Shown here piece after piece: positions 22,932-30,398 of a stretch of DNA of 52,199 nt. Numbering within the stretch: position 1 is the first letter of the stretch; each line of letters begins with the position of its first letter. Source of the DNA: Sphingobium sp. CCH11-B1. GTDB taxonomy: Bacteria > Pseudomonadota > Alphaproteobacteria > Sphingomonadales > Sphingomonadaceae. Location of the stretch: NCBI RefSeq assembly GCF_001556865.1, contig NZ_LSJY01000044.1, positions 1-52,199 of the forward strand, given 5' to 3'. A program made the translations under genes and the position numbers. Under the pieces are notes generated by a model that was given only the letters and a program-made list of their open reading frames with translations, had not been told where the DNA came from and ran no database searches.

Positions 22932-24266
22932 TCAGAACTTCGCTCCTGCGCCGGGTTTGATTTCGAGGGTCGCCCCCTCCTGGATCACCACGACCACATC
23001 CTTGGCGGCGCCCACTTCGACGATGGGACCAGCCTGGCGGGCGAGATCGAGATAGAAATCGGTGAGCTTGTCCGAGGATTTGGAAAACCCACCGGCGATG
23101 CCGGTCTTCGCCGCGTCGCCCGCATCAAGCGTGCGAACTGTCCCCAGAGCTGAAGTCGAGGTATTGCCGAAGGTGCTTTCGACCGATTGCGATATGCCGC
23201 TGATGGTGCCCGCGATGAAGGCGCGCGCCAGCGTCGCACCCGCCCGTGTCACCACCTTGCCCGATAGGCCCTTCTTGCCATCGGTATCGACGAAGAAGCC
23301 TTTGACCGGCTGATCGACGATGGAATGTTCGTCGAAATCTACGCAGGAGAGGGACACGAGCTGGACCTCGACCCGTTCCTTGGCGAGGCTGCCCGTGGCG
23401 TTGCCGACGACGAAGCATCCGGCAAGGTTTGCCTTCACCTCATTTGGCAGGACGGCGGGCGCCTGCACCCGAGCGATGATGGGTTCGGGATTACTGGTCG
23501 CGTCCCGGCTCGCCAGCGCGTCGATCCCGGTCAGCAGTCGTGCTTTCATGAAACCAGGCGGTAAATAGATCGTCCGATTCTTTTTTTTGGATGAGGCGGA
23601 ATTGTCGACCGCGCCCTGAGCCACCACCTGCCCGGTCGCCGACCCGATCGCGCCGATCGTCTTTTCCACCGGCGGCGCGGGCGGAGCAGGCGGCGCAACC
23701 GGACCGGTGGGCGGCGCAGGAAGCTTGTCGGCATCCGCGCTGATGTCGCCGGTTTCCGGGGGATAGGGGAGAGCGGGCACGCTGTCCGGCAGGGCAGGCG
23801 GCAGATCGCCATCGATACCTTCCCGCACCTTGCCGCCGGGGGTCCGTGATCCGGGGACGACCTTGCCTTCCTCGATCGCGCTGACCCGGTCGCCCAGAAG
23901 CTGCTGGCCATCGAGGACCTTCTTGAGGTCGCCCCGCAGCTTCACCTCGAGACTGTCGCCGCGCAGCCCTGCGCCCATGTTTAGCGAGGATGCGGGATTG
24001 GCAGGCTTGATCTCCTCCTGGCTGCCCGAAGCGACATAGAGACCGATCCCCAGCGCACCGACCGCGACGCCGACAAGGAACTGGCGCGCGCGCAGCTTCT
24101 GCTTTGCCGACAGCCTGCCCCATAGCGCCTTCCAGTCAGGCAAGGCCGTGGCGGGACGGCGCATGGCTGTCTCTTCGTCGCGCGCATTCTGCGCGGCAAG
24201 ATGCGCCTGGTAGGGCGACAGGCTTTCCGGTCCCTCTGCCTGATCTTTGTCCATCTCGCCGTTCAT
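22932..24266 (-). CDS. traB: TraB, T4SS core-complex scaffold (VirB10 family)
   Basis: The protein has 444 residues. A cytoplasmic N-terminus is followed by one inner-membrane helix near 62-82 (FLVGVAVGALGIGLYVASG), a coiled-coil-like segment (LRGDLKKVLDGQQLLGDRVSAIEEG), a Pro-rich periplasm-spanning linker near 180-205 (repeated APPAPP), and a C-terminal VirB10-type beta domain. The last contains YLPPGFMKARLLTGIDA, AGCFVVGNATGSLAKERVEVQLVSLSCVD and KPGAGAKF at the end. It bridges inner and outer membrane. It starts with a 4-nt overlap on traK. Confidence 0.94.
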   Translation of the reverse strand: MNGEMDKDQAEGPESLSPYQAHLAAQNARDEETAMRRPATALPDWKALWGRLSAKQKLRARQFLVGVAVGALGIGLYVASGSQEEIKPANPASSLNMGAGLRGDSLEVKLRGDLKKVLDGQQLLGDRVSAIEEGKVVPGSRTPGGKVREGIDGDLPPALPDSVPALPYPPETGDISADADKLPAPPTGPVAPPAPPAPPVEKTIGAIGSATGQVVAQGAVDNSASSKKKNRTIYLPPGFMKARLLTGIDALASRDATSNPEPIIARVQAPAVLPNEVKANLAGCFVVGNATGSLAKERVEVQLVSLSCVDFDEHSIVDQPVKGFFVDTDGKKGLSGKVVTRAGATLARAFIAGTISGISQSVESTFGNTSTSALGTVRTLDAGDAAKTGIAGGFSKSSDKLTDFYLDLARQAGPIVEVGAAKDVVVVIQEGATLEIKPGAGAKF

Positions 24267-25039
24267 TGCCCGGCTCCCCGGCGCACGACGACGAGACGCG
24301 CCGTTTCACCTGCGTCGAGGCGGACCCGGTCCAGGGTGACCGAGAAGATGCGCTCCCCAAGCGCAGGATCGACGAGCTGGCGCTCGTCCAGAGTCACCGC
24401 GGCGGTGGATCGCACATGATATTGGGAAGCTGAAAGCCCGGCGCCCTCGACGGCGATACGGCGTTGTTCGATGATCGACAGGTCTGGGGCCGCCGCAATG
24501 CTGAGCGAGCCGGCCGATGGCGCGACCTCGCTGAACGAGGCGGGGATGCGATCGTCCAGCAGCGCCATGGTGATGGAAACGGCGCGGTCCTCATCGGCCA
24601 ACGCAGCCATCAACGCGCTATTGGTCTGGGCGCGTTGCCGGGCGCCGAGCACAAGCACTACCGTCTGGGCCGGGATCTCGGCTGGCTCGGCATAGAGCGG
24701 ATAGGTGGCGCCGTTGCAATGCACGAAGAATTCTGAAGGTTGCGTCACATAAGTGCGCGTCACCTGACCGGCATCGTCGATCTCACGGGCGAGGAACTTG
24801 ATCCAGGCGTCAGGGCCGCCCTTTTCCACGGCAAGGCCCTTCTCGGCGGAGAATTTGATGTCCTCGATCTCGCCGCCCTCGCACACGACATGATTGATGT
24901 CGCGGTTGGACAGGCGAATATGGCTGGTCTGATCAGGAAGCGCATGGATCGTCTGCGCCGTTGCGGGCACCGCCGCAAGCAGCAGGGAAAGCGTCAGGGC
25001 GCGGCGCATCGGCATCTCGCGGTCAGCGAGTTTCGGCAT
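24263..25039 (-). CDS. traK: TraK, outer-membrane core secretin-like protein (VirB9-like)
   Basis: The product is 258 residues, with a signal peptide after a short polar start (MRRALTLSLLLAAVPATAQ) and a beta-rich chain with LSNRDINHVVCEGGEIEDIKFSAEKGLAVEKGG near 42-75, matching F-type TraK. TraK assembles with TraV and TraB. ATG 25039 is kept because GAGGAG lies upstream; internal ATGs at 25015 and 25009 are possible. The start overlaps traE by 17 nt. Confidence 0.92.
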   Translation of the reverse strand: MPKLADREMPMRRALTLSLLLAAVPATAQTIHALPDQTSHIRLSNRDINHVVCEGGEIEDIKFSAEKGLAVEKGGPDAWIKFLAREIDDAGQVTRTYVTQPSEFFVHCNGATYPLYAEPAEIPAQTVVLVLGARQRAQTNSALMAALADEDRAVSITMALLDDRIPASFSEVAPSAGSLSIAAAPDLSIIEQRRIAVEGAGLSASQYHVRSTAAVTLDERQLVDPALGERIFSVTLDRVRLDAGETARLVVVRRGAGQ

Positions 25040-25658
25040 CGAACTGCTCCTCTGAAAGGCGCGTCAGCCAGAAACGGCCATTTTCGATGCCGTAGCCGAT
25101 GCGCAAAATGCCCCGGAATTTGCGGATTACGCCGCCGATGACCCGCACCTTCTCTATTGGCACGACGATCTCATGGGCGGTCCAGCGGACCGGCTGATCG
25201 CCCCGGATATAGGTGGCGATCGACAGCGTCGGATTGTTCGCCAGTTCGTCGAGTATGACGTTCAGGCTGTCGCGCATTGCGCCGTAAGCGGACGGGTGGA
25301 CGAGGCCGAGCAGCTCCTGGAACTGCCGGTCCGCCGAATAGGCCGACCATGTTCCCGACAGTGCGACGACGTTGCGCGTCATCGAGACGATATAGGCCTC
25401 GGACGGCTTGTTCCCGGAGACATGAAGATCGCCTGTGGCGCCGAACGGCACGATGATGGTGCGGGTATTCTGGTTCGTCGTGTAGATCACCACGCCCAGG
25501 ACCGCGGTAACACCGAACATGCCGGCGATCGCGACCTTGAGCAGCCGGTTCTCCTCGAAAAGGTTCGCTGAGCCTTGCAGATAGCGATGGATGCCATAGC
25601 TTGCCGGCTTGCCCAGCAAGGGGTCATCGCCCCGGTCCTTGCGCTTGAAGATGCCCAT
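25023..25658 (-). CDS. traE: TraE, inner-membrane pilus assembly protein (VirB8-like)
   Basis: The protein has 211 residues: a short cytoplasmic start MGIFKRKDRGDDPL, one membrane helix near 38-58 (VAIAGMFGVTAVLGVVIYTTN) and a periplasmic VirB8-like domain with NVVALSGTWSAYSADRQFQELLGLVHPSAYG. The long frame that reads upstream to 25952 runs over traL and is ignored; ATG 25658 begins 5 bases after the traL stop. It fits F-type TraE in length and in order traL-traE-traK-traB. Confidence 0.93.
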   Translation of the reverse strand: MGIFKRKDRGDDPLLGKPASYGIHRYLQGSANLFEENRLLKVAIAGMFGVTAVLGVVIYTTNQNTRTIIVPFGATGDLHVSGNKPSEAYIVSMTRNVVALSGTWSAYSADRQFQELLGLVHPSAYGAMRDSLNVILDELANNPTLSIATYIRGDQPVRWTAHEIVVPIEKVRVIGGVIRKFRGILRIGYGIENGRFWLTRLSEEQFDAETR

Positions 25659-25663
25659 GGCGC

Positions 25664-25930
25664 TTACTCGAAGAACCGGGTCTGCGTGGGACCCGGATAG
25701 TGGGGGAAGGACACAAGGCCCCAGCGCCAGGCGAGATGGGGCAAATAGCCCCTGGGCTTGGTCCGCTTCCACGGGATGAAAAGGAGAAGGGCGGCGATGA
25801 GCGCCCAGCCGACAAGTCCGCCTACGATCGCGGCCACGAAAACGCTCGAGGTCGCGAGCAGGAACTCGTCCGATCCGAACCAAAGAATCTGGACCGGCCG
25901 ATGCAGATATTGCGGAAGGCGTTCGTCCAT
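25664..25930 (-). CDS. traL: TraL, small inner-membrane pilus assembly protein
   Basis: This 88-residue protein begins MDERLPQYLHRPVQILWF, followed by two membrane helices (about 25-52) and a WRWGLVSFPHYPGPTQTRFFE end. The pattern of Pro-rich start and HFPPS/YPGP-like ending is that of F-type TraL. A GGAGGAGAAGG tract precedes the ATG. It lies between the pilin and traE as in other F-like operons. Confidence 0.92.
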   Translation of the reverse strand: MDERLPQYLHRPVQILWFGSDEFLLATSSVFVAAIVGGLVGWALIAALLLFIPWKRTKPRGYLPHLAWRWGLVSFPHYPGPTQTRFFE

Positions 25931-26025
25931 TGCCCTTCTCCTCCTGCTTCATGACACCTGTGAAGGTGCCGGTTTCCGGGGACCGACCATCGATCCCCAG
26001 CTTGGCGGCGGCATAGGCTGCATGT

Positions 26026-26041
26026 CCCCGGTCAGCCGGGG
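26026..26041 (-). repeat. Stem-loop between traA and traL
   Basis: CCCCGG at 26026-26031 and CCGGGG at 26036-26041 form a 6-bp GC stem with a 4-base loop, 20 bases past the traA stop in the transcript. There is no U-tract. A weaker 5-bp stem (CACCT/AGGTG, 25955-25968) lies further on. It may act as an RNA-processing or partial termination site that leaves pilin mRNA in excess. Confidence 0.55.
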
Positions 26042-26060
26042 CGCAGTCCTGCCGCGCGTC

Positions 26061-26375
26061 TCAGACGACCATCCCGAAAGTCTGGAGAATGGAGTCCGCC
26101 TTGATGAGGCAGACGGCCGCGACGATGGTCGGGATGCCGATCATGATGTTCGAGAAGAGGCGCGAGACGCCGAACAGGAAGGCGGCGACACCGCCCACAA
26201 ATCCCATCGGACCCTTCACGCCCTGGTTCACGACGATATCGTAGATATCGTAGCCGAGATCGCCCTGGGCCGGCGCCGAGAAGGCATGGACCGGACCACC
26301 GATCAGGGCCATCGCCCCGAAAGGGAGGCCGAAATTGGCCACCGCCAGGGCCTTGTTGCCGAGTGTACGCATCAT
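26061..26375 (-). CDS. traA: TraA, F-type pilin precursor
   Basis: The pilin precursor has 104 residues: a long basic leader MMRTLGNKALAVANFGLPFGAMALIGGPVHAFSA ending in a cleavage-type site, then a mature part of about 70 residues. The mature part has two hydrophobic helices (KGPMGFVGGVAAFLFGVSRLF and IMIGIPTIVAAVCLIKADSIL) joined by a short loop, the hallmark of F/TraA pilins. ATG 26375 is chosen from GGAG 7 bases before it. The frame stays open to 26585, but that extension looks non-coding or unrelated. The S26 peptidase of the operon could mature it. Confidence 0.9.
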   Translation of the reverse strand: MMRTLGNKALAVANFGLPFGAMALIGGPVHAFSAPAQGDLGYDIYDIVVNQGVKGPMGFVGGVAAFLFGVSRLFSNIMIGIPTIVAAVCLIKADSILQTFGMVV

Positions 26376-26571
26376 ATCACTGCTCCAAAAAGGAGCCGTC
26401 CAACGAAAGCCTGCCGGCATCGAAAGAGGATCGGTGTCGGCCGGGGCGTCGGTGGACGGCTCCATGAGCCCGCCGCCGCCGGCATCCTGATTCATTCGGC
26501 CGGCACCGTTGAGGCCGGGCCGGATGCCCTCCGGAATGAAAATGTGCGTCGCCTCGACGGCGCGCTTCAGA

Positions 26572-27408
26572 TCAGCGCTGCACATCGGACACAGCCTTTG
26601 CCGGTGCCGACTTCGCGTGCCGGTCGAGAAACGCCTCGAGTTCAGCCTGCTGGAAGCCTGAAATAAGCTTGCCGTCGGCGATCAGCGTCGGTGTCCCCGA
26701 GATGCCGACCTTGGCGACCAGTTCGGCGTCCTCAGCCACTTTGTCATGGCCGACAGCGCATTGCCGCAGCACCGGCGGAGCCTGACCGGAATAGGCGTCC
26801 TTGAACGCCGCCTCGCGATCGGGCGAGCAGAGAATATGTTCCGCCTTGGCGGCGGCGGTCGGGTGAATGCCGCTGACGAAGAAGATGAGCCGCCTCACCG
26901 GCTTGCCCTCCGCCGCCTTGGCGCTCCAGAAACGATCGAGCGCCTGGCAATAGGGGCAATCGGGATCGGTGAATTCGATGACGGTGGGGGCATCTGCAGG
27001 GCCGATCGCCAGCGCTTTGCCAGGATCGATTGCCTTCAGCCGCCGCGTTGCACCCTGTTCCTGCGCCAGCGCGGTTAGATTGACGCCGTTGCGGTCATAG
27101 ACCGTCGCGAACAGCAGATGTTCGCTCCGTGGCGCATAATAGACGATCTTTCCGCCCGCTATAGCCTGATAGATCGGTCCCTCGACCGGAGCGGGACCGA
27201 AATCCTCGAACTGCAGGTTCGTGAAGGTCTGCTGCAGTTTCACCTGGGCTTCGGCGGCAGCCTCGTGCAGCGGGGCCGAGCCCTGTGTGCTTCGGGCAGG
27301 TTCGTGCCTTTCTGGCGACATGCCTTGCGCCGCCGCACCATGGAGGGGCATAATACCCGTCAAGAGAGCGACGAGCATCGCTGTGCGACTGGAATGCTTT
27401 CTGGTCAT
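26572..27408 (-). CDS. DsbC-type periplasmic disulfide isomerase, first tra-operon gene
   Basis: The product has 278 residues, a signal peptide (MTRKHSSRTAMLVALLTGIMPLHGAAAQ), a DsbC-like N-terminal dimerisation region (YQAIAGGKIVYYAPRSEHLLFATVYDRNG) and a thioredoxin domain. The active site is DPDCPYCQALDRFW, and the cis-Pro lies in SGTPTLIADG. It should reshuffle disulfides in the cysteine-rich Tra proteins. It opens the operon, downstream of the 21-bp operator array. ATG 27408 is chosen since it begins the signal peptide; the longer frame to 27528 is unlikely. Confidence 0.88.
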   Translation of the reverse strand: MTRKHSSRTAMLVALLTGIMPLHGAAAQGMSPERHEPARSTQGSAPLHEAAAEAQVKLQQTFTNLQFEDFGPAPVEGPIYQAIAGGKIVYYAPRSEHLLFATVYDRNGVNLTALAQEQGATRRLKAIDPGKALAIGPADAPTVIEFTDPDCPYCQALDRFWSAKAAEGKPVRRLIFFVSGIHPTAAAKAEHILCSPDREAAFKDAYSGQAPPVLRQCAVGHDKVAEDAELVAKVGISGTPTLIADGKLISGFQQAELEAFLDRHAKSAPAKAVSDVQR

Positions 27409-27540
27409 AACCGCAATTCTCCCTGGGTGGGGATGAGGCGGGCACAGGCTGCCGATCACTCGGTAATTCTCGCCCTTGCTTCCGTCTCGACACGGTCTTG
27501 AGTGGCGAAAAATCCCTTCCCCGCACAAGGGAGGAGGAAT

Positions 27541-27624
27541 CTCACTTCCGGTTTAAGGCACTTCAGTTCCGGTTATCGGAAATTCACTTCCGCAAACCGG
27601 AAGTATATTTCCGGTTTCACCTTC
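27541..27624. promoter_or_regulatory. Four 21-bp operator repeats (TTCCG-N5-CGGAA) upstream of the tra operon
   Basis: TTCCG recurs at 27546, 27567, 27588 and 27609, exactly 21 bp apart, i.e. two helical turns, so the sites lie on one DNA face. Units 2 and 3 are full palindromes TTCCG-N5-CGGAA (N5 = GTTAT and CAAAC). Units 1 and 4 keep only the left half followed by GTTT. The array sits between the divergent genes starting at 27408 (minus) and 27722 (plus), about 140 bp upstream of the first tra gene. It reads as a cooperative regulator-binding array. The XRE-type protein at 28311 is one candidate binder. Confidence 0.75.
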
Positions 27625-27721
27625 TGTTCCTTGTCTCGGGATCGCTCACTTCGCGCAGAGTCGATAACCTCGCAGGCATATCGACCGCGAAAGAATCGCT
27701 GCCTGCGCCGGGAGAACGACT

Positions 27722-28159
27722 ATGGGGAGTCAGCAGTCCAGGGCCTACAAGCTTCAACTGTCCGACGAGGGCATCCATCTGTTCCTGCAATGCCATTGCC
27801 GGCTATGTCATCTCGCCGGAGATTTTCTGCCTTATGGAACAACATTGTTCATTGCCGTCGATCTTCTCCATCAATGTGCGGCGGACGATCTCATCGCGGA
27901 ATTGGTTGACCCGAAGCTGGACCGTCTTGGCGGACGTAAAGTTCGACATGTCGGTACCTCCAACACCCTCTCACGCCTCGTCGATGAGATTGTCGAAGCC
28001 GCAGGTAGGTCGGAGGCCATCCATCCTTTGCCACAGGTCTGGAGACTCTACCTGTCGGCCCTGATCCACATGCAGGAAGCCGAAGACATCAAGGTCATCC
28101 AATCTTTCCGCGAAATGCCCCTCAAGACCGGGCGTTCTGCCCGTCGTTCTCCCCGATAG
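27722..28159 (+). CDS. Hypothetical protein with CHCRLC cysteine cluster (145 aa)
   Basis: The gene encodes 145 residues and has a good GGGAG ribosome-binding site 7 bases before the ATG. The N-terminal part holds FLQCHCRLCHLAGDF, a cysteine/histidine cluster that could bind metal. The remainder is a mixed helical chain. Codon use fits the region. The gene is divergent from the tra operon, with the 21-bp operator array between them, so it may share their control. I do not recognise a family; two longer overlapping + frames starting near 27500 are rejected because they run through the operators. Confidence 0.6.
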   Translation: MGSQQSRAYKLQLSDEGIHLFLQCHCRLCHLAGDFLPYGTTLFIAVDLLHQCAADDLIAELVDPKLDRLGGRKVRHVGTSNTLSRLVDEIVEAAGRSEAIHPLPQVWRLYLSALIHMQEAEDIKVIQSFREMPLKTGRSARRSPR

Positions 28160-28310
28160 TCGCGTACGCTGGATAATTTCGAGCGGCTGCCAGAAATTGG
28201 TCTCGCATGCGCAATGATCTGTGTCTTGACGATCGGTTTTATTTACAACAAATTGCCACGCATAGGCGATGTGACTTGGACTTTTGAGCCGCTGACAGGG
28301 AGACCTGCAG

Positions 28311-28721
28311 ATGACGCTTCAAAGTCCCCAAGCGATCGATCGTGACATATTCTCATCGATCAAGGAGCTTTCTGGAAAGCTCGTCGAACGGTGGCGGCGC
28401 AGAGACCGAATTTCCCAGCGCAGCCTCGGAAAATCTGTCGGCCGCACCGAACGCTGGATCCGCGAACTCGAGGGCGGGGCCGGCACGGCCTCGCTTGAAG
28501 ACCATATCCGCTGCGCGCATGCGCTACGGATGACGGCGTCTCACCTGTTTATTTTCCTCTTCGCAGTGGAGCACAAGATGCCAATACCTAACGAACTTCT
28601 TCTCCAGGATGACCTGTGGGATCTGGAACGCGACATTCTTGACGTCGTGAGCCGTCATCAGGCAACGGCTGTCGCACGGCTCGCTTCAAGGGGCGGCGCT
28701 GCCGCCATATGGCCAGCTTGA
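28311..28721 (+). CDS. XRE-type helix-turn-helix DNA-binding protein
   Basis: This 136-residue regulator has an N-terminal Cro/C1-type HTH at about residues 25-80 (RRRDRISQRSLGKSVGRTERWIRELEGGAGTASLEDHIRCAHAL), then a short hydrophobic/helical tail. A GGGAG ribosome-binding site lies 8 bases upstream. A TTGACG at 28226 with CAAATT 17 bases later is a weak promoter candidate. It lies near the tra operator array and 18 bases before the GntR gene, so it could control either the tra operon or the lasso locus. Confidence 0.8.
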   Translation: MTLQSPQAIDRDIFSSIKELSGKLVERWRRRDRISQRSLGKSVGRTERWIRELEGGAGTASLEDHIRCAHALRMTASHLFIFLFAVEHKMPIPNELLLQDDLWDLERDILDVVSRHQATAVARLASRGGAAAIWPA

Positions 28722-28739
28722 TGAACGTCGGACTCCGGC

Positions 28740-29354
28740 ATGTCTCCCGAGCCCGTCCTGGCCGAAAGGGCATATCTGCTCCTCAAGGCCGATATCATGG
28801 CCGGACGGTTTGCGTCCGGCAGTATTATCAACGAGAGAGCGCTGGCCGCCGAATATGGCGTATCCGTGTCGCCACTCAGGGACGCGGCGCAGCGCCTGGT
28901 CGGCGAGCATATGCTAGAGATTGCTTTTGGCGGTGGCTATCGTTTGCCGGCGATCACAACCGATGCCTTATGCGATCTCTACCGCTGGCACGGTCACCTG
29001 GTACGCCTGATACTCAAGGCAAACCGTCTGGCCATTGATTTCGACGCAAAATCTTATGCCGGGACGGAAGTCGATGGACAGGTACTCGCGAGGGCTGCGA
29101 CGAACCTGTTTCTGGCGATCGCACAGGCTTGCGGTGATCATGAACATAGAAGGGCGCTTAAATCGGCAACGGAGCGACTCCATATCGCCCGCCTCGGAGA
29201 AGTTCGGGTGTTGGGCAACCTGACAGAAGAACTCGAAGCGGTCAGGATCGCGACCGCTTCCGGTCAAGGTCCCGACCGTTTCGAGGTTCTCTGGGCCTAT
29301 CACCGGCGAAGGATTCGCCGCGTGAGCAGGATATGGGAAGCAATCTCTTCATAG
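28740..29354 (+). CDS. GntR-family transcriptional regulator upstream of the lasso genes
   Basis: The product has 204 residues. The N-terminal winged helix reads AYLLLKADIMAGRFASGSIINERALAAEYGVSVSPLRDAAQRL..GYRLP at about 10-70, the classic GntR/FadR pattern. The C-terminal part is a shortened FCD-like helical domain; metal ligands cannot be assigned by eye. It follows the XRE gene by 18 bases and precedes the lasso precursor by about 175 bases, which include a perfect 16-bp palindrome. It is likely to control precursor transcription. Confidence 0.82.
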   Translation: MSPEPVLAERAYLLLKADIMAGRFASGSIINERALAAEYGVSVSPLRDAAQRLVGEHMLEIAFGGGYRLPAITTDALCDLYRWHGHLVRLILKANRLAIDFDAKSYAGTEVDGQVLARAATNLFLAIAQACGDHEHRRALKSATERLHIARLGEVRVLGNLTEELEAVRIATASGQGPDRFEVLWAYHRRRIRRVSRIWEAISS

Positions 29355-29431
29355 TCACGTCGAATAAAATCAAATGGTTACACGGTACGATCGTCGCAGA
29401 AAAGGGTCTGTTGGAGAAGTAGTACCAGTTA

Positions 29432-29447
29432 GTCGCGCGCGCGCGAC
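29432..29447. promoter_or_regulatory. Perfect 16-bp palindrome in the lasso precursor promoter region
   Basis: GTCGCGCGCGCGCGAC is a perfect palindrome with a TATAAG (-10-like) sequence starting 3 bases after it at 29450. It lies about 80 bases upstream of the precursor start. A regulator bound here would cover the -35/-10 spacer. The GntR protein encoded next door is the obvious candidate. Alternating CG may also simply be compositional. Confidence 0.5.
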
Positions 29448-29517
29448 CTTATAAGATCGCTGATCATGCATTTCCTGCTTTACTCTGTTGGAGCTGCAAC
29501 TTCGCAGCATATCTAAG

Positions 29518-29525
29518 AAGGAGGT
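29518..29525 (+). promoter_or_regulatory. Strong Shine-Dalgarno site of the lasso precursor
   Basis: AAGGAGGT lies 4 bases before the ATG at 29530, a near-ideal ribosome-binding site. It fixes the start of a 44-codon gene that would otherwise be easy to miss. A short stem (GCTGC/GCAGC, 29493-29508) lies just upstream. Confidence 0.85.
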
Positions 29526-29529
29526 AAGT

Positions 29530-29664
29530 ATGGAACGCGACAACCATTCGGACACCGACCTGATCGACCTCGGCCTTGTGGTCGAGGAGACCAAGGGATC
29601 TGGCAACAGATACAATGACGGAATCGGCGGTCTGCAAAATCAACCCGGTCTTACGGACGACTGA
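29530..29664 (+). CDS. Lasso peptide precursor (A gene)
   Basis: The precursor has 44 residues. The leader, MERDNHSDTDLIDLGLVVEETK, holds the DLIDLG-type recognition segment and a Thr at position -2, both usual for proteobacterial lasso leaders. The core begins GSGNRYNDGIGGLQNQPGLT and ends in DD, 22 residues. Gly1 and Asp8 can form an 8-residue macrolactam ring (GSGNRYND), with a 14-residue tail. The tail has no very bulky plug pair; Leu13 and Gln14 or Gln16 are possible steric locks. The following B and C genes, isopeptidase and receptor support the call strongly. The predicted cleavage between Lys22 and Gly23 is inference from the family rule. Confidence 0.92.
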   Translation: MERDNHSDTDLIDLGLVVEETKGSGNRYNDGIGGLQNQPGLTDD

Positions 29665-29670
29665 TGTGCG

Positions 29671-29704
29671 AGGGCACGTGGGTCAACTCCGGCGCGCGTG
29701 CCCT
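29671..29704 (+). repeat. Intergenic stem-loop between the lasso precursor and B gene
   Basis: AGGGCACG (29671-29678) pairs perfectly with CGTGCCCT (29697-29704) around an 18-base GC-rich loop. It starts 7 bases after the precursor stop and ends 17 bases before the B start. Without a long U-tract it is more likely a partial terminator or mRNA-stabilising hairpin giving more precursor than enzyme. Comparable hairpins are described in lasso operons. Confidence 0.65.
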
Positions 29705-29721
29705 TCATCCAGGAAACAAAG

Positions 29722-30396
29722 ATGCCATTCATGCTCCGTGACGATCTTTGCTTTTGCAAAAGTGCTGGCGCCATCATATTCCTAGATGCACGCATTGGCC
29801 GTTATTTTGCGTTACCAGAGCGGTTCGTGGAACCCTTTTCGCGCTGGCTTGATGGCCGTCCGCCATCTTTCGACGATGTGCCGATACTGCAGCACCTTGT
29901 CGCACAAGGGTTCCTGGTAGAAACTGCGGATCTCCCGCAAAGGCTCAACATCAAATTTGCATCCCTTCCACCACCGGAAGTCGAGGTTGACCCTGACGGC
30001 CGATTTCCTTCCATTCCACTCGCTGTCTGTGCGATCGCAAGCCGTTTGATTTGGACATGGCGTGTGCGTCATCAGCCTTTTTCAAGCCTGATAGATAGAA
30101 TCAAAAGCATTCGGCGTCCGTCTTCCTGTGGGATGAAAAAGGCGTCGCGGCGCGATCTTGTTCGATTGGTGCATGCTTTTCGATTTTCCGATCTGATTTT
30201 AGGTAGTCACGATCGTTGCCTGCCTCGATCTCTGGCTCTCGTGACCATCTGTCGGAAATACGGACTTTCTCCGGTGCTTGTCATTGGCGTCCAGGCCACG
30301 CCCTTCGCGGCACATTGTTGGGTTCAGGACGGCAACGTGGTTGTCAATGAGAGTCCAGATCGCGCTCAAATGTTCACGCCGATATTGGTAGCCTGA
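29722..30396 (+). CDS. Lasso peptide B protein: fused leader-binding domain and leader peptidase
   Basis: The product has 224 residues. The N-terminal about 80 residues (MLRDDLCFCKSAGAIIFLDARIGRYFAL...LQHLVAQGFL) form a PqqD-like recognition element (B1). The C-terminal half is the transglutaminase-like cysteine protease (B2), with Cys in HDRCLPRSLAL, His in FAAHCWVQ and Asp in NESPD. It binds the leader and removes it so that Gly1 is free. ATG 29722 is chosen over GTG 29698 because AGGAAA precedes it. The C gene starts 2 bases after the stop. The codons are more AT-rich than those of the tra genes. Confidence 0.92.
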   Translation: MPFMLRDDLCFCKSAGAIIFLDARIGRYFALPERFVEPFSRWLDGRPPSFDDVPILQHLVAQGFLVETADLPQRLNIKFASLPPPEVEVDPDGRFPSIPLAVCAIASRLIWTWRVRHQPFSSLIDRIKSIRRPSSCGMKKASRRDLVRLVHAFRFSDLILGSHDRCLPRSLALVTICRKYGLSPVLVIGVQATPFAAHCWVQDGNVVVNESPDRAQMFTPILVA

Positions 30397-30398
30397 CA

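Noticed and set aside
26376..26585. N-terminal extension of the pilin
   Set aside because: The frame is open, but the sequence is not pilin leader-like. ATG 26375 has a good ribosome-binding site and gives the normal pilin length.
27541..27624. CRISPR array
   Set aside because: The repeats are only about 15 bp with 6-bp gaps, two are half sites, and no cas gene is present. Operator or iteron is the better reading.
27498..28064. Two long + strand ORFs starting near 27500
   Set aside because: They run through the operator repeats and conflict with the better-supported gene at 27722, which has its own ribosome-binding site.
28226..28254. Promoter TTGACG-17-CAAATT before the XRE gene
   Set aside because: The -10 element matches the consensus in only three positions, so it is mentioned in the gene entry but not listed as a feature.
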